The translations under genes and the position numbers were made by a program. A stretch of DNA of 7,229 nt, from assembly GCA_016932375.1 (NCBI GenBank), contig JAFGDA010000153.1:1-7229 (forward strand), written 5' to 3'. The notes beneath the pieces were generated by a model. It saw nothing but the letters and a program-made list of their open reading frames with translations, ran no database searches and was not told the origin of the DNA. The stretch comes from Actinomycetota bacterium (lineage in GTDB: Bacteria; Actinomycetota; Humimicrobiia; Humimicrobiales; Humimicrobiaceae). Shown here one piece after another: positions 1 to 5,127 of this stretch. How positions within the stretch are numbered: the first letter of the stretch is position 1; every line of letters begins with the position of its first letter.

Positions 1-121
1 CAGTTAATACTAAAAATTTTGTTGCCTGGCCATTCTTAACTAAATTGATACCCTTTGCTGAGTAAACCTCTGGTTTACCAGATTCGTCTAAAAAAATATA
101 ATTGTATTTATTGGATTTCAA
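1..121 (-). CDS. DUF3800-like protein, N-terminal 40 codons only
   Basis: The minus strand reads in frame from a TTG at 121-119 off the left edge, giving 40 residues. They begin MKSNKYNYIFLDESGKPEVY and continue with a GINLV segment and a hydrophobic FLVLT strand. The early 'LDESG' motif followed by 'KPEVYSAKG' is what I recall of DUF3800 proteins, which are proposed to have an RNase H-like fold and are often found near mobile and defence genes; the biochemical role is not established. An in-frame TGA lies two codons upstream of the TTG, so the start must be at or just after it. No clear Shine-Dalgarno precedes it. It is transcribed away from the AT-rich spacer at 122-256, divergently from the small ORF at 257-418. 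The family call rests on a short stretch and is from memory. Confidence 0.55.
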   Translation of the reverse strand, partial: MKSNKYNYIFLDESGKPEVYSAKGINLVKNGQATKFLVLT

Positions 122-256
122 ATTTCAATTAACTTATTCTTAAATAATATTATCCTATAATATTAAAATAAGTGTGTGATAATAAAAAGAATAATATCAT
201 CATATTGAATTAATTCAATAATTATTTTTTAGTGAAATTATAAATGAAGATTTATA
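122..256. other. Very AT-rich divergent intergenic spacer
   Basis: This 135-bp spacer separates the divergent DUF3800-like gene and the small plus-strand ORF. Positions 121-240 contain only 16 G or C in 120 bases, by direct count. A TATAAT box at 156-161 (plus) could be a -10 element, but the sequence 17 bp upstream is a poor -35 match. Several AT-only hexamers could serve the minus strand, so no promoter is called. The only distinctive structure is the 18-bp palindrome at 203-220. Confidence 0.6.
203..220. repeat. Perfect 18-bp AT-rich palindrome
   Basis: TATTGAATTAATTCAATA is a perfect inverted repeat with no spacer. It lies about 36 bp upstream of the small plus-strand ORF and about 80 bp upstream of the DUF3800-like start. 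A position between divergent genes suits an operator for a dimeric regulator. As RNA it would be a weak AU hairpin followed by a run of Ts (ATTATTTTTT), so a weak terminator is a second possibility. In a region this AT-rich, partial palindromes are common, but 18 perfect bases is more than usual. Confidence 0.45.
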
Positions 257-418
257 ATGGCTGAGCAAAACCATTTAAGTATATATATTGGTCAGAGCCT
301 TATGTTGTTAGATCGGGATGCCCCGTTTGTTAGTGAAGAACCTGAAGAACCGATTTTTGAGCCATTGGTTGCCCAGAGCTTATGGTATCAAGAACTTTTA
401 AAATTATTATTAAAATAG
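257..418 (+). CDS. Small hypothetical ORF, 53 aa
   Basis: An ATG at 257 opens a 53-residue frame ending with TAG at 416-418. I do not recognise the product. It begins MAEQNHLSIYIGQSLMLLDR, has an acidic proline-containing middle (EEPEEP, from a repeated GAAGAACC at 335-351), and ends in a hydrophobic, lysine-tipped segment (SLWYQELLKLLLK) that could be an amphipathic helix. There is no signal peptide or obvious membrane span. The ribosome site is weak (GAAGA about 7 nt upstream). A seven-codon-scale ATG frame at 244-264 overlaps its start. It converges on higA, with 41 bp between the two stops. Its composition is clearly richer in G and C than the flanking spacer, which favours real or formerly coding sequence. 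It could be an intact small gene, or the N-terminal remnant of a longer gene. Confidence 0.4.
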   Translation: MAEQNHLSIYIGQSLMLLDRDAPFVSEEPEEPIFEPLVAQSLWYQELLKLLLK

Positions 419-459
419 AAATTATTCAAATTAGAGTACCGTGGAAAAAACAGTTTTAA

Positions 460-768
460 CTAATTCTGAAAGATTTGAATATTCGAAACTTTTGGTATTC
501 GATTTAATTCTAATTTAATTTTCTGCATCCCTTCTCTTAAATCAAACTCATCCTGAATACCCATCCAGAAGTCTGCTGAATTGCCAAAATATCTCGACAT
601 TCTCAAGGCAGTATCTGCAGTTATCCTTCTTTTTCCTTTAAGAATTTGCGATATTCTTGTTGCAGGCATACCGGTATCCCTGGCCAGCCTGTAAGCACTT
701 ATTTTTAATGGTTTAAGAAATTCTTCCAAAAGAATTTCGCCTGGTGTTATATTTTTAATTTTTCCCAT
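460..768 (-). CDS. higA: HigA-type antitoxin, XRE-family HTH (102 aa)
   Basis: This is the antitoxin of a type II toxin-antitoxin pair. It should bind and neutralise HigB and repress their shared promoter as a DNA-binding dimer. The 102-residue length is normal for the family. The N-terminal 'PGEILLEEFLKPLKIS' (9-24) and the following 'LARDTGMPATRISQILKGKRRIT' region (28-50) form the Cro/XRE helix-turn-helix typical of HigA. It is followed by 'DTALRMSRYFGNSADFW' (52-68) and a 'QDEFDL' segment (72-77), which are family hallmarks. It starts at ATG 768, 12 nt after the toxin stop, with a strong AAGGAG that overlaps that stop, so the two are probably translationally coupled. The gene is AT-rich relative to the trp operon. 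The family call is secure; the symbol is by similarity and gene order (toxin first). Confidence 0.9.
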   Translation of the reverse strand: MGKIKNITPGEILLEEFLKPLKISAYRLARDTGMPATRISQILKGKRRITADTALRMSRYFGNSADFWMGIQDEFDLREGMQKIKLELNRIPKVSNIQIFQN

Positions 769-776
769 TTCTTTTT

Positions 777-782
777 CTCCTT
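777..782 (-). promoter_or_regulatory. Ribosome binding site of higA, overlapping the higB stop
   Basis: The minus strand reads AAGGAG, 8 nt before the higA ATG. Its first two As belong to the TAA stop of the toxin gene. Strong initiation on the antitoxin contrasts with the absence of any Shine-Dalgarno for the toxin, and should favour antitoxin excess. Confidence 0.75.
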
Positions 783-1062
783 AGTGATAATCAGTTATTT
801 CTACAAAACCTGCCGAACCATTTTCCCAGTAAAAACAAATCCTGAACTGGCCATTTATTCTAATACTATACTGTCCCTGTCTCTTACCTGATAGCCTTTC
901 AAGCCTGTTTCCTGGCGGGACATCTAAATCGTTTAAATCTTTTGCCCTGTTTATGATTATTAATTTTCTAAGCCCTATTCTTTGTATATCTCCTGGCAAC
1001 TTCCTCGAATATTGCTGGTTCCAGATCTTTTCTGTTTCCTTATCCTTGAATGAAATAATCAT
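781..1062 (-). CDS. higB: HigB-type toxin, RelE superfamily mRNA interferase (93 aa)
   Basis: The toxin of the pair is expected to act in the cytoplasm as a ribosome-dependent mRNA endonuclease of the RelE/ParE superfamily (HigB-like, 'plasmid maintenance killer' type). The sequence has nearly every landmark I know for this family: 'SFKDKETEKIW' at the N-terminus (4-14), 'RKLP..IQRIGLRKL' (20-34), 'VPPGNRLE' (48-55), 'GQYSIRINGQFRICF' (63-77) and the C-terminal 'EITDYH' (88-93). It is full length and intact. I chose ATG 1062 over the in-frame TTG at 1068 because family members start at M-I-x-S-F-K-D. In addition, the promoter at 1069-1097 places the predicted transcription start at about 1062. 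No Shine-Dalgarno precedes either codon. Its partner higA follows after 12 nt. Confidence 0.92.
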   Translation of the reverse strand: MIISFKDKETEKIWNQQYSRKLPGDIQRIGLRKLIIINRAKDLNDLDVPPGNRLERLSGKRQGQYSIRINGQFRICFYWENGSAGFVEITDYH

Positions 1063-1068
1063 ATACAA

Positions 1069-1097
1069 ATATTAACGCATTACGTTATTAATGTCAA
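1069..1097 (-). promoter_or_regulatory. Consensus sigma70/sigmaA promoter of higBA
   Basis: On the minus strand, TTGACA (1097-1092) is followed by exactly 17 bp and TAATAT (1074-1069). This is a perfect -35, ideal spacing and a -10 with one mismatch to TATAAT. Only six bases separate the -10 from the higB ATG, so the usual start of transcription, about 7 nt downstream, falls on the ATG itself. The region between the boxes contains the inverted repeat at 1073-1087, which would allow repression by the HigA-HigB complex. Confidence 0.8.
1073..1087. promoter_or_regulatory. Probable HigA operator (inverted repeat)
   Basis: TAACG (1073-1077) and CGTTA (1083-1087) form a 5-bp inverted repeat around CATTA. 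It lies within the spacer of the higBA promoter and overlaps the -10. TTAAC/GTTA-type palindromes are, as I recall, known HigA targets in other bacteria, so autoregulation by HigA is the natural reading. Binding here is inferred from position and symmetry. Confidence 0.6.
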
Positions 1098-1150
1098 AGG
1101 TTAGTATTAGAATTTTAGAGGTGAGGTTTGGTGAAGGCCCGAACTAAATT

Positions 1151-1175
1151 TGGCTGGGGAGGCAGGATTCGAACC
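1151..1175 (-). other. tRNA 3'-end fragment (tRNA-Gln-like), probable attachment-site scar
   Basis: Read on the minus strand, these 25 bases are GG, the T-loop TTCGAAT, the T-stem 3' strand CCTGC, a 7-nt acceptor strand CTCCCCA, discriminator G and CCA. Nothing upstream supplies the rest of a tRNA: the T-stem 5' strand should be GCAGG, but only its last two Gs are present. No matching 5' acceptor strand (TGGGGAG) occurs in the upstream trpA end. The implied U1-A72 pair with G73 is the tRNA-Gln pattern. Tyrosine-recombinase elements that insert at tRNA 3' ends leave exactly such a partial copy at their distal junction, so an att site is likely. A decayed tRNA duplicate is the alternative. It sits between trpA and higBA. 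Confidence 0.75.
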
Positions 1176-1194
1176 GAAGAAGCACGGGATAATT

Positions 1195-1215
1195 CCGGGG
1201 CTACAGAAGCCCCGG
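1195..1215 (-). terminator. GC-rich hairpin overlapping the trpA stop; weak or bidirectional terminator candidate
   Basis: CCGGGGCT and AGCCCCGG form a perfect 8-bp stem with a 5-nt loop. The trpA TAG stop begins in the loop and ends in the 3' arm. In the operon direction the hairpin is preceded by AAAA and followed by AATTATCC, so the U-tract is poor. In the opposite direction it is followed by TTTTAAG. It is placed to end the trp transcript or protect its 3' end, and to insulate it from the higBA promoter about 100 bp further on, but the missing U-run makes intrinsic termination uncertain. Confidence 0.45.
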
Positions 1216-2067
1216 TTTTAAGACAGCATTTATTCCCGATGAAAAATCCCTGACCTTTTTTAGGCCACTCTCAAAATCACCTGCTTCCAGCACCAGCGAT
1301 AATATTTTGCTTCCGATTATCACACCGTCACAGTATGGCGCCACTTCTTTTACCTGTTTCCGGCCTGAAATACCAAAACCAAGGGCAAGGGGGATATCCG
1401 TAATATCCCTGACATTTCTCAGAAATGACTTTACCTCCGGGGATACGGTTTTTCTCACTCCTGTAACCCCTTTAAGGGAAACACAATACAAAAATCCTTT
1501 CCCGGCATCCGCAATATCTTTTAGTCGCAGGTGATCCGTTGTCGGCGAAACTATCATAATATTATCAACACTGCCCTGACCGAAATATTTAATGTACTCT
1601 TTATATTCACTTAAGGGAAGGTCCGGTATTATGATCCCGTCTGCCCCGGCGCCTGAAAGCCTTTTCAGGAATTTTCCAACGCCATATACAAAAACATTAT
1701 TGAAATAAACAAGCACCACTATAGGTGTTGAGGTTTTTTCCCTCAGGTGCTCAATACAGCCAAACAGTTTATCCGTATTCATCCCCTGTTCCAGCGCGGC
1801 CTTCGAAGTGGCCTGTATTACAGGCCCGTCAGCCAGCGGGTCCGAAAACGGCAGGCCTATTTCTATGATATCAGCACCCTGGCTATCAAGGGTTTCAAAT
1901 AATTTATAAAACCCGTAAGTATCCGGAAAACCGCATGTCAGGAAAGGTATGAAAGCTTTATGGCCCCTGAGACTGAGCTCACGGAAGACTCCTGATATGC
2001 GGTCATCTTCCCTGCACCTGCTTCTGTATTTTAATTTATCCCTTCCTGTTATATTATCCTTTTCCAT
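1201..2067 (-). CDS. trpA: Tryptophan synthase alpha subunit
   Basis: TrpA cleaves indole-3-glycerol phosphate to indole and glyceraldehyde 3-phosphate, and passes indole to TrpB through the tunnel of the alpha2-beta2 complex. The predicted 288 residues form a TIM barrel. 'AFIPFLTCGFP' (38-48) is strand 1. 'EIGLPFSDPLADGP' (69-82) holds the catalytic Glu69 and Asp80, equivalent to E. coli Glu49 and Asp60. 'PDLPLSE' is loop 6 region, and 'GVTGVR' and 'GFGIS' are phosphate-site loops. I chose ATG 2067 because GGGAGG stands just upstream and the next 40 codons contain no better start. The frame stays open back to a GTG at 2190 inside a duplicated repeat, but that start has no ribosome site and would add 41 unconserved residues. 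Even from 2067 the N-terminus is about 20 residues longer than E. coli TrpA. Last gene of the operon. Confidence 0.95.
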   Translation of the reverse strand: MEKDNITGRDKLKYRSRCREDDRISGVFRELSLRGHKAFIPFLTCGFPDTYGFYKLFETLDSQGADIIEIGLPFSDPLADGPVIQATSKAALEQGMNTDKLFGCIEHLREKTSTPIVVLVYFNNVFVYGVGKFLKRLSGAGADGIIIPDLPLSEYKEYIKYFGQGSVDNIMIVSPTTDHLRLKDIADAGKGFLYCVSLKGVTGVRKTVSPEVKSFLRNVRDITDIPLALGFGISGRKQVKEVAPYCDGVIIGSKILSLVLEAGDFESGLKKVRDFSSGINAVLKPGLL

Positions 2068-2070
2068 ATG

Positions 2071-2076
2071 CCTCCC
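2071..2076 (-). promoter_or_regulatory. Ribosome binding site deciding the trpA start
   Basis: GGGAGG lies 3 nt before ATG 2067. The spacing is short, but this is the only good Shine-Dalgarno in the 135-nt trpB-trpA spacer, and it argues against initiation at the upstream GTG codons at 2190 or 2166. Confidence 0.65.
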
Positions 2077-2142
2077 GGCTTCATTCCCGATGTCCAATCC
2101 AAATTTCGTTTTTAATCCAGCCTTTTTGATAAAAACTTTATT

Positions 2143-2190
2143 TATTATAACTGCCTGCAGGGCCACTATTAAAACTGCCTGCAGGGCCAC
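2143..2190. repeat. Tandem 24-bp duplication in the trpB-trpA spacer
   Basis: Two adjacent 24-bp units (2143-2166 and 2167-2190) differ at one base (2148 T versus 2172 A) and share an 18-bp identical core ending GCCTGCAGGGCCAC. Each contains the 8-bp palindrome CCTGCAGG, so the transcript could fold the two copies on each other as an 8-bp stem with a 16-nt loop. The unit is eight codons long and keeps the upstream trpA frame open (VALQAVLI then VALQAVII). It is probably a recent slippage duplication; any regulatory role is speculative. Confidence 0.85.
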
Positions 2191-2202
2191 ATAATAATCT
2201 AT

Positions 2203-3411
2203 CTAAACATTATTTCCAATCATCTCTTCAGGGGCATTGTCTATATCCTTATCCCCCCTGCCTGACAGGTTGACTACTATTACCTGGTCCCTGCTTAAAG
2301 CCGGGGCTATTTTTCCGGCATATGCAAGCGCATGAGAGCTTTCATAGGCAGGAATTATACCCTCATGGAGCGACAGCGAACGGAAAGCTTCCAGGGCTTC
2401 CCCGTCTGTTACAGATTGGTATTCGACAATCCCCTCCTCCTTCAAATATGCATGCTCAGGGCCCACTCCGGGGTAATCAAGTCCTGCCGAAACAGAATAT
2501 GCCTCCGTTATCTGCCCGTAGTTATCCTGCAGCACAAAACTGTATGCTCCGTGAAAAACGCCCCTGCTCCCCCTGCATAGCGTGGCTCCGTGCATGTCAC
2601 TTTCTATGCCCATTCCGCCTGCCTCAACGCCAACCATTTTTATACTGCCTGCTTCTTTCAGGAAAGGGTAAAATATCCCTATTGAATTGCTTCCTCCCCC
2701 CACGCATGCAATGATATAATCCGGCAGTTTACCCTCTGCCTTAAATATTTGCTTCCTGGTCTCCCTGCCTATTATGGTCTGGAAGTCCCTTACCATTGAC
2801 GGGTATGGGTGAGGCCCCACCACCGAACCCAGAAGGTAATAGGAGTCATCAACTGTCGATACCCAGTATCTCATTGCCTCGTTTACGGCATCCTTCAGTG
2901 TTTTGCTTCCAGAGTTTACCTCAACTACTTCCGCTCCCATCAGCTTCATCCTGTATACATTTGGAGCCTGCCGCCTTATATCCTTGCTTCCCATGAATAC
3001 CCTGCACTTGAGCCCGAAAAGCGCTGCAGCAGCTGCTGCAGCCACACCATGCTGCCCCGCGCCGGTTTCAGCTATTATGTTCTTCTTACCCATTCTCCTG
3101 GCTAGAAGGCACTGGCCCACAGTATTATTAATTTTATGTGCACCCAGATGACAGAGATCCTCCCTCTTTAAGTATATCTTTGCCCCTCCCAGTCTTTTGG
3201 TGAGCCTTTCTGCAAAATAAAGAGGAGTGGGCCGGCCGACATAATAGGCAAGGTAATAATTAAGCTCGGAAATGAATGAAGGGTCCCTCCTGTATCTTTT
3301 ATAGCTAACTGCCAGCTCATCAAGCGCGCTAATCAGTATTTCAGGCACATATCTTCCCCCGAACTCCCCAAAATAACCATTTTCTTTATTTTCTTTCTTA
3401 CTTTTTTTCAA
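2203..3411 (-). CDS. trpB: Tryptophan synthase beta subunit (TrpB1 type)
   Basis: This PLP enzyme condenses indole from TrpA with L-serine to give L-tryptophan. The 402 residues are the normal TrpB length. It starts with the usual 'GYFGEFGGRYVPE' (12-24). Lys93 in 'AHKINN' binds PLP, Glu115 in 'AETGAGQHG' is the general acid/base, 'GGGSNS' (238-243) binds the cofactor phosphate, 'LDYPGVGPEH' (311-320) carries the conserved Asp312, and Ser383 in 'NLSGRGDKD' faces the pyridine nitrogen. It is of the standard TrpB1 kind that works with TrpA. The start is TTG 3411, preceded by AAGAGG and overlapping the trpF stop as TTGA (4 nt), so it is probably translationally coupled to trpF. The N-terminus is lysine-rich. 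No lesions were seen. Confidence 0.97.
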   Translation of the reverse strand: MKKSKKENKENGYFGEFGGRYVPEILISALDELAVSYKRYRRDPSFISELNYYLAYYVGRPTPLYFAERLTKRLGGAKIYLKREDLCHLGAHKINNTVGQCLLARRMGKKNIIAETGAGQHGVAAAAAAALFGLKCRVFMGSKDIRRQAPNVYRMKLMGAEVVEVNSGSKTLKDAVNEAMRYWVSTVDDSYYLLGSVVGPHPYPSMVRDFQTIIGRETRKQIFKAEGKLPDYIIACVGGGSNSIGIFYPFLKEAGSIKMVGVEAGGMGIESDMHGATLCRGSRGVFHGAYSFVLQDNYGQITEAYSVSAGLDYPGVGPEHAYLKEEGIVEYQSVTDGEALEAFRSLSLHEGIIPAYESSHALAYAGKIAPALSRDQVIVVNLSGRGDKDIDNAPEEMIGNNV

Positions 3412-4085
3412 AAGCCTCTTCCTTCCCTTAACCTTTCCATAAACAGCCTTACCAGCCTGATATCCTTATGCCCCGGTGACGATTCAAGCCTTGAGGAAGC
3501 ATCTACACCGAAAGGCCTTACTTTCCGGATTGCTTCCTGTACATTTGCATGATCAAGCCCCCCTGAAATTATAAGTGGTCTTTTAAGCTCAAGCTTATTT
3601 ATGACTTCCCAGTCAAAAGTCCTGCCGGTTCCCCCATAAATTTTTTTGCCTGAGCTGTCTATCAGGTAACCGTCCATTAATATATAATCAGCAAATTTTT
3701 CCATTCCGGATATTTTTACCCTTAAACCGTAAAGGGAATCCTCCCCGCCTTCATCTGCCCTGACTGCCTTCAATATCTTAATGTTTCCATCCAAGCCCTT
3801 AAGCTCCTTAAGGTAGGCGGCGCTTTCATCACCGGACAGCTGCACATAATCAAGCCCCAGCCCAAGGTAAGCATTATATACCGCATTGATGTCTTCATTT
3901 ACAAAAACCCCCACTGCCGATACCCCGGAATCCCTGACCTTTTTGATAATATCCCCTGCCCGCGATAAGCTTATCCTTCGCGGACTGTCAGTTGAAAGTA
4001 TAAAACCAAGGGCATCGACTCCCAGCCCTGAAATTTCCAGTGCGTCCTCTTCGCTTGTAATCCCGCATATCTTTATCCATGTCAT
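3408..4085 (-). CDS. trpF: Phosphoribosylanthranilate isomerase
   Basis: TrpF performs the Amadori rearrangement of N-(5-phosphoribosyl)anthranilate to the carboxyphenylamino-deoxyribulose phosphate used by TrpC. The 225-residue TIM barrel begins with 'IKICGIT', whose Cys7 is the catalytic base. Asp138 in 'YILMDGY' is the likely catalytic acid. 'SPRRIS', 'GGTGRTFDW', 'ISGGL' and 'GVDASS' are the expected substrate- and phosphate-binding loops. One departure: the usual 'VQLHGDE' reads 'VQLSGDE' here. I chose ATG 4085 because it sits one base after the trpC stop, behind GGGGAGG, and gives the standard N-terminus. The frame is open further back to 4166, but that part lies inside trpC. It overlaps trpB by 4 nt. 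Confidence 0.95.
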   Translation of the reverse strand: MTWIKICGITSEEDALEISGLGVDALGFILSTDSPRRISLSRAGDIIKKVRDSGVSAVGVFVNEDINAVYNAYLGLGLDYVQLSGDESAAYLKELKGLDGNIKILKAVRADEGGEDSLYGLRVKISGMEKFADYILMDGYLIDSSGKKIYGGTGRTFDWEVINKLELKRPLIISGGLDHANVQEAIRKVRPFGVDASSRLESSPGHKDIRLVRLFMERLREGRGF

Positions 4086-4086
4086 C

Positions 4087-5058
4087 TTATCCTGCCTCCC
4101 CATAAAATTTAGGAATAAGGTTCTTTTTGACCAGACTGTTCCTGAAGGTTTCAAGAGCGATTGCAAGATCAGGGCTCTCCATAAAATAACTGCCTATAAG
4201 GAATGTATTTACTTCCCTCCGGTAAAGCTCTTCGATATAATCCACACCGGATACACCGCTTTCACATACCAGTATCCTTCCTTCCAGGTCATTTCTGTCC
4301 ACACGGTCAAGTATTTTTATTATATTTCCGCTCCTGACTTCCATTTTTATAAGGTCGCGGTTGTTTATCCCTATCAGCCCGGCATCAAGCGCAAGTGCCT
4401 TTTCAAATTCACGTATATTATGTATTTCAACAAGGACATCCATCCCGAGCGCCATAGCCGCATCATAAAGAATCTTTAACTTTTTATACCCGAGGATAGA
4501 ACAGATCAGCAAAATACAATCCGCACCAAGGGCAGCGCTCTCATATACCTGCCTGAGATCAAAAATGAAATCCTTCCTGAGAACCGGCAGGGCAGATGAG
4601 CTCCGTGCAATGGCAAGGTCTTCCGGGCAGCCTTTAAAATATAATGATTCTGTAAGGACCGAAATCCCGCAGATAAAATCCCCGTACCTGTCATAGGTTG
4701 CTGCAGCTCCCCCTACATCCAGGCCCCGGTTTATCCATCCCCTCGAAGGTGACGCCTTTTTTATCTCTGCAATAATATTAACCCTGCCATTCTTTATATT
4801 CTTTATAAAGCTTACGTCCTTATCCCTCGCAGCATGGCGGGAATTTAGCGGAAGATGTCTTTCTGTGTCCCTTTCCGTGTCCTTATGTAACTCACTATAT
4901 AATTCACTGCCGCCATGATAATGCGAACGGGAGCCTTTTTGGGTATTATGCAGGCTGCCTGAGGAAATAAATTCATGATAGCTTTGCCCTCCCTCAGCAT
5001 ACATTAAATCCTTCATATTTTTTTTCTTATTTGCCAGTATTTCTTTTATGAACTTCAA
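4087..5058 (-). CDS. trpC: Indole-3-glycerol-phosphate synthase with N-terminal insert
   Basis: TrpC closes the indole ring to give indole-3-glycerol phosphate, with loss of CO2 and water. The barrel is intact: 'IAEIKKASPSRG' (96-107, Glu98 and Lys100), 'ISVLTE' (132-137), 'LRKDF' (160-164, catalytic Lys162), 'LVEIH' (209-213, Glu211), 'GINNRDL' (230-236) and 'CESGVSG' (265-271). At 323 residues it is long for the family (about 250-270). The first 18 residues resemble the normal N-terminal helix, but the 'KKASPS' motif comes about 45 residues later than in E. coli or B. subtilis. The extra part (about 20-80) is hydrophilic, rich in Ser and His, and contains DTERDTER. The start is TTG 5058 with GGAG 10 nt upstream. 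It ends one base before trpF, and is a separate gene rather than the TrpCF fusion of E. coli. Confidence 0.95.
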   Translation of the reverse strand: MKFIKEILANKKKNMKDLMYAEGGQSYHEFISSGSLHNTQKGSRSHYHGGSELYSELHKDTERDTERHLPLNSRHAARDKDVSFIKNIKNGRVNIIAEIKKASPSRGWINRGLDVGGAAATYDRYGDFICGISVLTESLYFKGCPEDLAIARSSSALPVLRKDFIFDLRQVYESAALGADCILLICSILGYKKLKILYDAAMALGMDVLVEIHNIREFEKALALDAGLIGINNRDLIKMEVRSGNIIKILDRVDRNDLEGRILVCESGVSGVDYIEELYRREVNTFLIGSYFMESPDLAIALETFRNSLVKKNLIPKFYGEAG

Positions 5059-5127
5059 TTATCAAAATCTCCAGTAAAAATATAATATTTTATACGGCCA
5101 GTATCATTCCTGATAATAACCTGCCGG

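Noticed and set aside
122..256. Specific promoter calls in the AT-rich spacer
   Set aside because: Many TATAAT-like words occur by chance at this composition, and no well-spaced -35 accompanies the one at 156-161.
1151..1215. Complete tRNA gene ending at 1151
   Set aside because: The T-stem 5' strand, anticodon arm, D-arm and 5' acceptor strand are absent; the upstream bases are the trpA end and its hairpin.
1949..2194. Plus-strand open frame opposite trpA and the repeat spacer
   Set aside because: Antisense shadow: low-complexity reading with no recognisable motifs, opposite conserved TrpA codons.
4086..4166. Longer trpF start at 4166
   Set aside because: Would lie inside trpC and add 27 non-family residues; ATG 4085 has a good ribosome site and the standard KICGIT N-terminus.
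3886..4479. 197-codon plus-strand open frame across trpF and trpC
   Set aside because: Antisense to two conserved enzymes and spans their junction; no ribosome site or recognised domain.
5059..5127. Regulatory element in the trpD-trpC spacer
   Set aside because: No hairpin, repeat or terminator seen beyond the trpC ribosome site.
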